Below are positions 17,020 through 25,146 of a DNA stretch of 64,000 bases, piece after piece (within the stretch, counting starts at the first letter, position 1; every line of letters begins with the position of its first letter). Below the pieces are notes generated by a model. It was not told the origin of the DNA and did not search any database. It worked only from the letters and a program-made list of their open reading frames with translations. Made by a program: the position numbers and the translations under genes. Source of the DNA: Lutispora sp003527145 (GTDB taxonomy: Bacteria > Bacillota > Clostridia > Lutisporales > Lutisporaceae); NCBI GenBank assembly GCA_029983695.1, contig JASBZB010000003.1, forward strand, positions 62,001 through 126,000, given 5' to 3'.

Positions 17020-17318
17020 GATTGTGATTTAGATAAATTCTCCTATTTTTTTACGAAAGCCTGAGCAAGGTTTGAGAATACACAGTTCTTTGTTCTATTA
17101 TGTAACCTAATAAGTATTCATCACAAATTGACAATTTTTTATAGTTAACAGTAAGAACTGAATTACATAAATATTCCATAATATTATAGATATTTAGAAA
17201 ATAATGAATGTGATAAATATAACTAAATAATGGATAAATAAATGAAGGATTATTTAACCTGATGTAGAATAAATTATATATAAACGGTAGCATAATAGTT
17301 GCGAAAGGAGATGTTTTT

Positions 17319-17849
17319 ATGCGCATAAGAGTCAGTGGAAAGAATATTGAAGTAACAAATGCCTTGAAGGAGAGAGTAGAGAAGAAGCTATCTAAGTTTG
17401 AGAAGTATTTCAATCCTGATACTGAAGCAAACGCAACTTTGACAGTAGAAAAGAACAGACATATTATTGAGGTCACAATTCCCTTTAATGGTATTATTTT
17501 GAGGGGTGAAGAGGCTACCGAGGATATGTACTCATCCATTGACAACGTTGTGGAAAAGCTGGAAAGTCAGATTGCCAAATATAGAACAAAGCTTGAAAGA
17601 AAGATAAAAGACGGCAGTGTGAGATTCGAGAATTTCTCCTTTAATCAAGAGGATGACGACGATGAAGAGCCTAAAATAGTTAAGACTAAGAGATTTGCCA
17701 TGAAACCGATGCCTGTAGAAGAAGCGGTTCTGCAAATGGAGCTTTTGGGGCACAGCTTCTTTATGTTTCATAATGCAGAGAGCGATGAAGTCAATGTGGT
17801 CTACAAGAGAAAAGACGGAGATTACGGTTTAATAGAACCGGAGTTTTAG
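17319..17849 (+). CDS. hpf: Long-form ribosome hibernation promoting factor
   Basis: This 176-residue protein has an N-terminal S30AE/RaiA ribosome-binding domain (about 1-105, starting MRIRVSGKNIEVTNALKERVEKKL). A linker leads to the C-terminal dimerisation domain (about 118-175, with KRFAMKPMPVEEAVLQMELLGHSFFMF). Long HPF proteins pair 70S ribosomes into inactive 100S dimers in stationary phase. The gene is monocistronic, with a GAAAGGAGA ribosome site and a strong terminator. The structured RNA at 16191-16393 and the DnaA-box cluster lie upstream. Confidence 0.95.
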   Translation: MRIRVSGKNIEVTNALKERVEKKLSKFEKYFNPDTEANATLTVEKNRHIIEVTIPFNGIILRGEEATEDMYSSIDNVVEKLESQIAKYRTKLERKIKDGSVRFENFSFNQEDDDDEEPKIVKTKRFAMKPMPVEEAVLQMELLGHSFFMFHNAESDEVNVVYKRKDGDYGLIEPEF

Positions 17850-17853
17850 CAAA

Positions 17854-17884
17854 AAGGCTTCTATATTTAGAAGCCTTTTTTTTT
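17854..17884 (+). terminator. Rho-independent terminator after hpf
   Basis: AAGGCTTCTA (17854-17863) pairs with TAGAAGCCTT (17868-17877), followed by a long T-run. Confidence 0.93.
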
Positions 17885-17942
17885 ACTCATTCGGCCTGCA
17901 AAGCCATTTGTCAGCCTTCTGTCTTATGGCAAATATAATAAA

Positions 17943-17978
17943 CACCGGACGTTTATAGTCCGGCGTATTCATTTTTTT
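17943..17978 (+). terminator. Terminator-like hairpin upstream of the 18054 gene
   Basis: CCGGAC and GTCCGG pair around a seven-base loop, and a run of T follows after a short gap. A TTGACA at 17994-17999 just downstream may be the -35 of the next gene, although spacing to the TATAAT at 18013 is too short for a standard promoter. Confidence 0.45.
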
Positions 17979-18053
17979 GCCAATAAAGAGGAGTTGACAA
18001 GTTTTGGTCGAATATAATAATAGATCGAGCATATCTATGGGGGGGCGAATTTT

Positions 18054-18686
18054 GTGGATGATAATAAAATTGCGTTGGAGGAAGAGATAAAGTCTCTGGT
18101 TTGCAGGATTCCGGATGTCTTATCCTGTAAGGTCATACTGGGTGATAAGAATGAGGTTGAAGATATTCACGTTTTATGTCCTACCGGCAGGAATATCAAG
18201 CAATTGGTGCGGGACATACAATCAGCTGTCAGCGCAAGATTCAACATGGAGATCGATTATAAGGTGATCAGTGTTGCTCAAATAGAAGAAAATGAGTATA
18301 AGGATAACCGTTTGAAAATAGACAGCATATCCATGATGAATATGGATAACAGCCTCAAGGCTACTGTCGTTCTTGAGAATGAAGAAAAGACCTTTGAGGG
18401 TGTCAGCATTAAAGTAAAATCCACAACCAATAAATATAAGGCTGTAGCTGAGGCTACCATACTGGCCTTAGAGGCTTTTATCAATACCAACAGCATATTT
18501 TATCTCGAAGGCATCGAGAAGACAAAAATTGCCGGCAGGGATGCTTTTCTCTGTCTGGTTGGATATACATATAAAAATACTGAGAATCTCCTTATAGGCA
18601 GCAGTCTTATAAAGACTGATGAAAACGAAGCTGTAGTAAAATCCGCACTCAACGCTTTAAATAGAATGATAAGCAAAATAGTTTAA
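18054..18686 (+). CDS. Uncharacterised two-domain protein
   Basis: I do not recognise this 210-residue protein. It is soluble and seems to have two alpha/beta halves. Residues 1-80 (RIPDVLSCKVILGDKNEVEDIHV, then a basic helix) look like a small ligand- or partner-binding fold. Residues 95-205 (SLKATVVLENEEKTFEGVSI, then KYKAVAEATILALEAFI) have a strand-strand-helix pattern. No catalytic motif was seen. It starts at GTG 18054 behind a G-rich site. It lies upstream of an HD-GYP gene, so a link to signalling is possible by position only. Confidence 0.6.
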   Translation: MDDNKIALEEEIKSLVCRIPDVLSCKVILGDKNEVEDIHVLCPTGRNIKQLVRDIQSAVSARFNMEIDYKVISVAQIEENEYKDNRLKIDSISMMNMDNSLKATVVLENEEKTFEGVSIKVKSTTNKYKAVAEATILALEAFINTNSIFYLEGIEKTKIAGRDAFLCLVGYTYKNTENLLIGSSLIKTDENEAVVKSALNALNRMISKIV

Positions 18687-18691
18687 ATTTT

Positions 18692-18869
18692 GACCGGCAT
18701 TTTTTCTAGCGGAGTGAGTTTGCCTGTTCGATTAGCGGAAGGACAGAGCCTTAGAAAGAAGGAGGGCAAACCGTGAAAAAGATAGTTTCCATATTAATAA
18801 CTATACTTTCTCTTATATTAGCTGGAGGAGCAAACCAGAGCTGGTTCTAAAAAACGAAAAATGCCGGTC
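18692..18869. repeat. Inverted repeat bracketing a small peptide gene
   Basis: The 13-base sequence GACCGGCATTTTT (18692-18704) recurs as its exact reverse complement at 18857-18869. The 152 bases between hold a potentially folded leader and one 25-codon reading frame. In the leader, GTTTGCC (18718-18724) can pair with GGCAAAC (18765-18771), and TGTTC with GGACA inside it. This pairing would cover the ribosome site of the peptide gene. The unit could be a small mobile or regulatory cassette. Confidence 0.6.
18773..18850 (+). CDS. 25-residue hydrophobic peptide
   Basis: A GTG codon at 18773 lies six bases after a strong GGAGGG ribosome site (18761-18766) and opens a 25-codon frame. The product starts with MKK, has a hydrophobic stretch (VSILITILSLILAGG) and ends in ANQSWF. 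This looks like a signal peptide followed by a very short tail, or a small membrane peptide. It has no cysteine, so a thiolactone autoinducer is unlikely. The ribosome site can be paired in the leader. A small secreted signal, leader peptide or membrane peptide are all possible. Confidence 0.5.
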   Translation: MKKIVSILITILSLILAGGANQSWF

Positions 18870-18890
18870 GTTTAACAAAGGAGTGATATG

Positions 18891-20156
18891 ATGCCCCGAA
18901 AATTGAAGTATTATGTTTCTTTTATTATAGTATTAGGCGTGCTATTTACGGTGCTCACTTTTAATAGATTGGATGTTTTGAATTTAAAAACTATTCTTTT
19001 TTTCCTTCTTTTATCTATTGCAGCAGAATCCCTTCTTATTCCTACACCAAATCAAAGGGGTATCTCTGTAGGCTTTGCTGTAAGCCTTACTGTATTGCTT
19101 ATTTTGGGAATACCACAAGCTACTTGGGTTCCGAGCTTAGGAATTATGTTGCGTATAGCATCAAAAGATGGTAAACGCTATCACATAGCCAACACCCCTA
19201 TATACAAGACTTTATTCAACGGTGCCAATATAGTTCTTTCATCAGGCTTGGCAGGATTGTGCTATGAAGCATTGGGTGGTATTCCGGGCCAATTGGAATT
19301 CATAAATATATTGCCCATGCTTGCAAGCATAGTTGTGTATATAATAGTAAATGCTCTAATTATGTCCATATTGATGACCATATTGTCCGGTGATAATTTT
19401 TATAAAATGCTGTATACGAATATGATTTGGGTCATTAAAGATTATTTGGCTTTGGCACCTTTAGGCATAATAATGGCCATAGCCTATATCAATTATAAAA
19501 TACTGGGAGTCTTATTGTTTTTCGGGCCTTTGCTTCTGGCCAGATATTCTTTTAAGATGTATGTAGATATGAGAAATATGTATTTGGACACTGTAAAAGC
19601 ATTATGCCAGGCTGTAGAAGCCAAGGACCCTTATACTCAAGGCCATTCCCAGAGGGTCAGCGAGCTGGCTTATAAGCTGGGACAGAGGATGAAACTTTCT
19701 CATAGAACCACAGAAAATCTTAAGCTGGCAGGAATGCTTCATGATATAGGCAAGATTGGTGTGGACGAGCATATTTTAAACAAGCCCGGCAGGCTCACCG
19801 ATGACGAATACGGAAAGATAAAGCTTCATCCCGCCATAGGCTCCAAGATCATCCAGGAGATTGATTTTTTAAAAGCAACTGCAGATATTATCCTAAGCCA
19901 CCATGAGCATTTCGATGGCTCGGGATATCCCAACGGTAAAAGGAAAAGCGAGATTTCCATAGAGTCATGTATTTTGTGTGTAGTAGATGTCTATGATGCC
20001 TTGACCTCCGACAGGCCCTATAGAAAGGCCATGACCGATGAGGAAGCTATAGAGATAATAAAGAGGGAGTCAGGGATTTTGTTCAATCCTATAGTAGCCC
20101 AGGAATTCATAGATATGATGGGATACAAAGGGGAGGTAGAGAAAGTTGCTGGTTGA
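18891..20156 (+). CDS. Membrane-bound HD-GYP domain phosphodiesterase
   Basis: This protein of about 421 residues has an N-terminal membrane region of six or seven helices (to about residue 215) and a C-terminal HD-GYP domain. The catalytic HD pair lies in LHDIGKIG, with H285 counted from ATG 18888, and the GYP motif is intact near 346-348 in HHEHFDGSGYP. HD-GYP enzymes hydrolyse cyclic di-GMP. I prefer ATG 18891 to ATG 18888 because of its distance from AAGGAG. The stop overlaps the DUF5317 gene by 11 bases, so the two are coupled. The membrane part may sense a signal. Confidence 0.9.
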   Translation: MPRKLKYYVSFIIVLGVLFTVLTFNRLDVLNLKTILFFLLLSIAAESLLIPTPNQRGISVGFAVSLTVLLILGIPQATWVPSLGIMLRIASKDGKRYHIANTPIYKTLFNGANIVLSSGLAGLCYEALGGIPGQLEFINILPMLASIVVYIIVNALIMSILMTILSGDNFYKMLYTNMIWVIKDYLALAPLGIIMAIAYINYKILGVLLFFGPLLLARYSFKMYVDMRNMYLDTVKALCQAVEAKDPYTQGHSQRVSELAYKLGQRMKLSHRTTENLKLAGMLHDIGKIGVDEHILNKPGRLTDDEYGKIKLHPAIGSKIIQEIDFLKATADIILSHHEHFDGSGYPNGKRKSEISIESCILCVVDVYDALTSDRPYRKAMTDEEAIEIIKRESGILFNPIVAQEFIDMMGYKGEVEKVAG

Positions 20157-20715
20157 AAGTCTGGGAGGAGGCCTGCTGGTAGGAAAGGCCAGGGGAGGGA
20201 AATTCTCAAATATATCCTCGGGAGAGATTAGAGGATGGTATTTTATAGGAGCTTCCTTCTTGGTGGAGTTTTCAGCAGTATATTTTGCTTCCAAAGGCGT
20301 GAAATTAGTGGTGGATGGAATACCATTCATCCATCTGTTGTCATATATATTATTATTCTTTGGATTATTTATGAATCTTGATAAATATCCGTTCTGGATC
20401 ATCACTGCAGGAGTTTTGCTTAACTTTATAGTCATAATGGCAAACGGCGGACAAATGCCTATATCAAAGGAAGCCCTGATTTCTGTAGGATTGCTTGATA
20501 ATGCCGCTGCCATAGAACAAGGCCGGATAATAACCCATACATTGATAAATGATGCTACAAAGCTTAGGTTTTTATCGGATATTTTGGCACTGCCCAAGTA
20601 TTATCCGCGGCCCAAGGTATATAGCCTGGGAGATATATTCATGGCAGCAGGAGTATTTATATACGTACAGCATCTTATGCTGGGCAAAGGAGTTAATGGG
20701 CAAATAGGCAAATAG
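20146..20715 (+). CDS. DUF5317 family membrane protein
   Basis: This 189-residue protein has about four to five hydrophobic helices and the NGGQMPIS motif typical of DUF5317, with LPKYYPRPKVYSLGDIF near the end. The function of the family is unknown, but it is often encoded next to HD-domain signalling genes in Clostridia. Its start lies inside the end of the HD-GYP gene, which indicates translational coupling. A hairpin with a T-run that is part of a dispersed repeat follows and probably ends the transcript. Confidence 0.82.
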   Translation: MLVESLGGGLLVGKARGGKFSNISSGEIRGWYFIGASFLVEFSAVYFASKGVKLVVDGIPFIHLLSYILLFFGLFMNLDKYPFWIITAGVLLNFIVIMANGGQMPISKEALISVGLLDNAAAIEQGRIITHTLINDATKLRFLSDILALPKYYPRPKVYSLGDIFMAAGVFIYVQHLMLGKGVNGQIGK

Positions 20716-21090
20716 GGAAATAGAGGAACGGAGAACACGAATTTTCACGGAAGATAGTTTTTATATCTAACCGCGGATTTTCGTGCTTTTTTAATATTAA
20801 CCGGTGTTTCTCTTTTGTCTGTTATATTAAATCGCAAACTATAATGATTTAGTGTGTAAAAATATTGGAATGCTTAAATTATGCAATAGTGTGGAATCAT
20901 TAATATTATACTAAGTTGAATTTGATGAAGAATTATAGAGAATTTCCCAGTCTAAAAGGTATAGTTTAAGTATGGTTTGGCACACTGATGCTGTTCTTAT
21001 AGATAAGGTAAAAAGGAAACAGTGTAATTCCGTAAAAAAATCTGTGTTAATCCATGTTCCCCGTTTTCCTAGACCTCAGAGGAATACCCT
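20707..21090. repeat. Composite dispersed repeat, copy 1
   Basis: The left arm (about 20707-20740) carries GGAACGGAGAACACG, and the right arm (about 21034-21090) carries the inverted form, with GTTAATCCATGTTCC and then GAGGAATACC. Related arms occur at 29611-29785, 41401-41760, 44049-44475 and 48340-48468. This copy fills most of the 459 bases between the DUF5317 gene and secA. No credible gene lies inside it. Confidence 0.75.
20733..20792 (+). terminator. Long hairpin with T-run, formed by the repeat arm
   Basis: CACGAATTTTCACGG and its partner CCGCGGATTTTCGTG form a long imperfect stem ending in TTTTTT. It can serve as the terminator of the HD-GYP/DUF5317 pair. Confidence 0.75.
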
Positions 21091-21174
21091 CCATTTTTAT
21101 TGTTATAATAATTTTATTATGTTAAAATTAAATGAATGTTTATGGATATGGAGAATTAATAGGAGTGATGATAT

Positions 21175-23766
21175 ATGTCAATTTTGACAAAAATATTCGG
21201 CAGCCAGAATGATAGAGAAATAAAAAAGCTGGATAAGCTGGCAGATGAGATCGAAGCTCTTGAACCCAAAATGCAAGCTCTCAGCGATGAAGAGCTTAGA
21301 AGTAAGACTGATGAGTTCAAATCCAGGCTTGCCGGCGGTGAAACCTTGGATGATCTTTTGCCCGAAGCCTTTGCCGTAGTGAGGGAAGCCTCACGAAGAG
21401 TTTTGGGCATGAGGCATTTCAGAGTCCAGCTCATAGGCGGCCTGGTACTTCATCAGGGCAGGATTGCTGAGATGAAAACCGGTGAAGGTAAGACTTTGGT
21501 GGCTACTTTGCCGGTTTATCTCAATGCACTGGAAGGCAAGGGAGTCCATGTAGTGACGGTAAACGATTATCTGGCAACCCGTGACAGCCAATGGATGGGC
21601 AAGGTTTATAATTTCCTGGGATTATCCGTAGGCCTTATAGTCCATGGCCTGGATCACAGCGAAAGGCAGCAAGCCTACAATTCTGATATTACCTACGGCA
21701 CCAATAATGAATTCGGCTTTGACTATCTGAGGGACAACATGGTTATATACAAAGAGCAGATGGTTCAAAGAGAGCTCAACTTTGCCATAGTGGATGAAGT
21801 GGACAGCATTTTGATAGACGAAGCCAGAACCCCTCTGATCATATCCGGTGTTGGGGAGAAATCCACCCACCTTTATTATGTGGCAGACAACTTTGTTAAG
21901 ACATTAAAGAGAGGAGCCGATACCAAGGATGAGAGCAAGGCGGAGATGCTGAGCAAGTATTTTGAGGGTGAGGAAGAGGACGAAGAAACCATCAAGAATA
22001 AAGGGGATTATTCTGTCGATCCCAAGGCAAAGACGGTTATACTTACTGAAGCTGGAGTAGAAAAGGCAGAAAGATTCTTTGGCATAGAAAACTTAGCCGA
22101 TCCGGAAAACATGGAGATACAGCATCATATCAATCAAGCCTTAAAAGCAAGGGCGCTGATGAACAATGATATCGATTATGTGGTTAAGGACGGAGAAGTA
22201 ATAATAGTAGATGAATTCACCGGAAGGCTCATGTATGGAAGGCGGTACAGCGATGGCCTGCATCAGGCCATTGAGGCAAAGGAAGGGGTAAAGATAGAGA
22301 GAGAAAGCCAGACTTTGGCAACCATAACCTTCCAAAACTATTTCAGGATGTATCAAAAGCTTGCCGGCATGACGGGTACTGCAAAGACCGAGGAAGATGA
22401 ATTCAGGGCCATATATAATCTGGATGTTGTAGAGATACCTACAAATAAGCCCATGATAAGAGAAGACTGCCCTGATGTTATATATAAAAATGAGAAAGGT
22501 AAATTCAATGCTGTGGTAAATGAGATCGGGGAGCTTCATGGCGAGGGCAGACCTATACTGGTCGGCACCATATCCATAGAAAAGTCGGAGCTTCTAAGCA
22601 GCATGCTTAAGAAAAGAGGAATACCTCACGAGGTGCTGAATGCCAAGTATCATGAGAAAGAAGCCGAAATAATAGCCAAAGCCGGACAAATGAATGCTCT
22701 CACAATTTCTACAAACATGGCCGGCCGAGGTACGGACATCGTGCTGGGCGAAGGAGTCAAGGAACTGGGAGGCCTTCATATAATAGGAACAGAGAGACAC
22801 GAGTCCAGGCGTATAGACAATCAGCTGAGAGGGCGTTCAGGCAGGCAGGGAGATCCGGGCAGCAGCAGATTCTATATATCTTTGGAAGATGATCTTATGA
22901 AGCTTTTCGGCTCAGACAAGATAATGAACCTTATGGAGACAATCGGCATGGAGGAGGATATGCCTATAGAACATGGGCTCCTTACCAAAGCTATAGAAAA
23001 TGCTCAGAAGAAGGTTGAATCGAGAAACTTTGATATAAGAAAGCATGTGCTCCAATATGACAATGTAATGAACAAGCAAAGAGAAGTCATATATGCTCAA
23101 AGGCGTCAGGTGCTGATGGGAGAAGATATTAAGGCTTCCATCATGGATATGCTGGAAGAAGTGGTTTCCGATGCGGTAAATAACTTTACGGTAGGAAGCC
23201 AATATCCCGAAGAGTGGGACATTGCAGGGCTTTTAGAATATCTCCAGTCGATCTTCCTGCCTAAGAGAGCTTTGAAGGTTGAGGATATCAGCGGCCTGAC
23301 AAAGGAAGAACTGAATGATGCTCTAATGGATAGAGCTCTGAAGCTATATGAGGCCAAAGAGGCAGAGGTAGGTTCAGAGAACATGAGAGAGCTGGAGAGG
23401 GTTATACTGCTAAAGGTTGTGGACTCTAAGTGGATGGATCATCTGGATGCTATGGATCAGCTGAGAGACGGCATAAACCTCAGAGCCTTTGGGCAGCAAG
23501 ACCCGGTTCAAGCTTATCAGATTGAAGGCTATGACATGTTCCTGGAGCTTATAAAGAATATAAGGCAGGAGACTATAAAATATATATATAGCGTGAATGT
23601 TAACAGAATACCGCAGAGAGAGCAGGTTGCGGAAGAAGTCAGCACGAATCAGGAACAAAGCGGCGGCTATAAGCCCGTTGTGAAGGAAGAAAAGATAGGC
23701 AGAAATGACCCATGCCCTTGCGGCAGCGGCAAGAAATATAAAAAATGCTGCGGGAAAGAGAATTAA
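21175..23766 (+). CDS. secA: Preprotein translocase motor ATPase SecA
   Basis: This 863-residue protein is a complete SecA. Visible are the Walker A-type MKTGEGKTLVATL, the DEVDSILIDEARTPLIISG box, the helicase C-terminal region (STNMAGRGTDIVLG, then RIDNQLRGRSGRQGDPG) and the C-terminal zinc motif DPCPCGSGKKYKKCC. It drives secreted proteins through SecYEG at the cytoplasmic membrane, including the signal-peptide proteins of this window. A GGAGTGAT ribosome site precedes ATG 21175. prfB begins 12 bases after its stop, an order common in Firmicutes. Confidence 0.98.
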   Translation: MSILTKIFGSQNDREIKKLDKLADEIEALEPKMQALSDEELRSKTDEFKSRLAGGETLDDLLPEAFAVVREASRRVLGMRHFRVQLIGGLVLHQGRIAEMKTGEGKTLVATLPVYLNALEGKGVHVVTVNDYLATRDSQWMGKVYNFLGLSVGLIVHGLDHSERQQAYNSDITYGTNNEFGFDYLRDNMVIYKEQMVQRELNFAIVDEVDSILIDEARTPLIISGVGEKSTHLYYVADNFVKTLKRGADTKDESKAEMLSKYFEGEEEDEETIKNKGDYSVDPKAKTVILTEAGVEKAERFFGIENLADPENMEIQHHINQALKARALMNNDIDYVVKDGEVIIVDEFTGRLMYGRRYSDGLHQAIEAKEGVKIERESQTLATITFQNYFRMYQKLAGMTGTAKTEEDEFRAIYNLDVVEIPTNKPMIREDCPDVIYKNEKGKFNAVVNEIGELHGEGRPILVGTISIEKSELLSSMLKKRGIPHEVLNAKYHEKEAEIIAKAGQMNALTISTNMAGRGTDIVLGEGVKELGGLHIIGTERHESRRIDNQLRGRSGRQGDPGSSRFYISLEDDLMKLFGSDKIMNLMETIGMEEDMPIEHGLLTKAIENAQKKVESRNFDIRKHVLQYDNVMNKQREVIYAQRRQVLMGEDIKASIMDMLEEVVSDAVNNFTVGSQYPEEWDIAGLLEYLQSIFLPKRALKVEDISGLTKEELNDALMDRALKLYEAKEAEVGSENMRELERVILLKVVDSKWMDHLDAMDQLRDGINLRAFGQQDPVQAYQIEGYDMFLELIKNIRQETIKYIYSVNVNRIPQREQVAEEVSTNQEQSGGYKPVVKEEKIGRNDPCPCGSGKKYKKCCGKEN

Positions 23767-23778
23767 GGAGGAAAAGTT

Positions 23779-24886
23779 ATGATTGAACTTGAACAATACA
23801 GATTTGAGTTGCCGGATTTGGAGGCGGCAATCAATGATATAGAGGTGTCACTTTGACCCGGGAAGACTGAAGGAGCAGCTCGAAGAAACACACAGCAAGA
23901 TGGAGCAGCAGGACTTTTGGAATGACTCTGACAATGCTGCCAAAGTGCTGCAGGAATCAAAGAGGCTCAAGGAAAAATTAGAAAGAATAGAAGATTTAAA
24001 AAAAGCTTTCGAAGACTTGAAGGTTCTTATGGATCTTTGCGAGGAAGAGGAAGACTCCTCATTATTGGATGAAATACAGCATGAGCTTGAAGGATTGAAG
24101 AAGAATATAGAGCAGTTTACCATGGAAACACTTCTCACAGGAGAGTTTGACGGAAACAGCGCCATACTTACCATTCATGCCGGGGCAGGAGGCACAGAAG
24201 CCCAGGATTGGGCTGAAATGCTCCTCAGAATGTTTACCAGATGGGCAGAGGGCAAGGGATACAGCATTACGATTCTTGATATGCTGAAGGATACTGAAGC
24301 AGGCATCAAGAGTGCTGCTCTTTTGATAGAAGGAGAAAATGCTTACGGATACTTGAAATCAGAAAAGGGAGTACATCGCCTGGTGAGGATATCGCCCTTT
24401 GATACGGCAGGGAAGCGGCATACCTCTTTTGCATCTGTAGATATAATGCCTGAACTGGATGATAGTGTGAAAATTGATATAAATGCTGAGGATCTGAGGA
24501 TTGACACCTACAGATCAGGGGGGGCCGGAGGCCAGCACGTGAACAAAACCGAATCGGCGGTGAGGATCACTCATATACCTACAGGAGTTGTTGTTCAATG
24601 CCAAAATGAGAGGTCTCAGCACAGCAACAGGGAAATGGCTATGAAGATGCTCTATGCCAAGCTCCTTGAAATAAAGGAGCAGGAGCAGAAGGACAAAATA
24701 GAAGACATTAAGGGAGAATATAGGGAAATAGCCTGGGGAAGCCAGATACGTTCCTACGTTTTTCACCCTTACAGCATGGTAAAGGATCATAGGACCGGCG
24801 AAGAGACAGGAAATGTGTACGCCGTGATGGACGGAGATATAGATAATTTTATTAATGCATATCTGAAATGGAGAAGACAGGCTTAG
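23779..24886 (+). CDS. prfB: Peptide chain release factor 2 (programmed +1 frameshift)
   Basis: RF2 recognises UGA and UAA stop codons. The first 25 codons run from ATG 23779 to CTT, followed by an in-frame TGA at 23854-23856. The rest of the protein continues in the +1 frame to 24886, giving about 368 residues. The GGQ motif is present in SGGAGGQHVN, and the stop-recognition region has the SPF motif (RISPFDTAG). The ribosome site is AAGGAGG, shortly after secA. A predicted start at 23900 would miss the N-terminus. A hairpin overlapping the stop codon probably ends the operon. Confidence 0.96.
23851..23856 (+). promoter_or_regulatory. Programmed +1 frameshift site of prfB
   Basis: CTTTGA is the classical RF2 slippery site. 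It is preceded by a Shine-Dalgarno-like GAGGTG at 23842-23847 and followed by C. When RF2 is scarce the ribosome shifts to read GAC, so the protein regulates its own synthesis. Confidence 0.93.
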
Positions 24887-24897
24887 GCCTGTCTTTA
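24874..24897 (+). terminator. Hairpin overlapping the prfB stop
   Basis: AAGACAGGC (24874-24882) pairs with GCCTGTCTT (24887-24895) around TTAG. The T-run is short, so termination strength is uncertain. A TATAAT at 25007-25012 farther on may be the -10 of the chemoreceptor gene. Confidence 0.65.
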
Positions 24898-25146
24898 TGA
24901 TATTTATGGCATCATATTCATAGGGATATAGGACAAAAGTCACAAAATGTACATGGGAGTGTTTTTGTGTTGAAAATGATGTCTTTTTGCAAAAAATTTG
25001 GTAAAATATAATCATTAAGCAATTATTGTTCTATTCTGTTAATTAACTCTAATTTTATCTGATGGTTAACCGCCGCTGATTTATATAAGCTGCGCTAAAC
25101 CTTCGGACAGCATTCTTAATATTAAAAGGACAGGGGGAAGAAATCT

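Noticed and set aside
16964..17318. Chromosomal origin of replication
   Set aside because: DnaA boxes next to A+T-rich DNA suggest one, but dnaA, dnaN, rpmH and gyrase genes are absent. Firmicute origins flank dnaA.
17051..17545. Minus-strand frame of 164 codons over the hpf start and its upstream region
   Set aside because: It overlaps hpf and A+T-rich non-coding DNA, has no ribosome site and gives a composition typical of translated A+T-rich DNA.
18773..18850. AgrD-type cyclic autoinducer peptide
   Set aside because: There is no cysteine or serine/cysteine ring motif in the right place and no agrB gene nearby. It is listed only as a hydrophobic peptide.
20972..21187. Short plus-strand frame before secA
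   Set aside because: It runs through the dispersed repeat and has no ribosome site; composition and context are non-coding.
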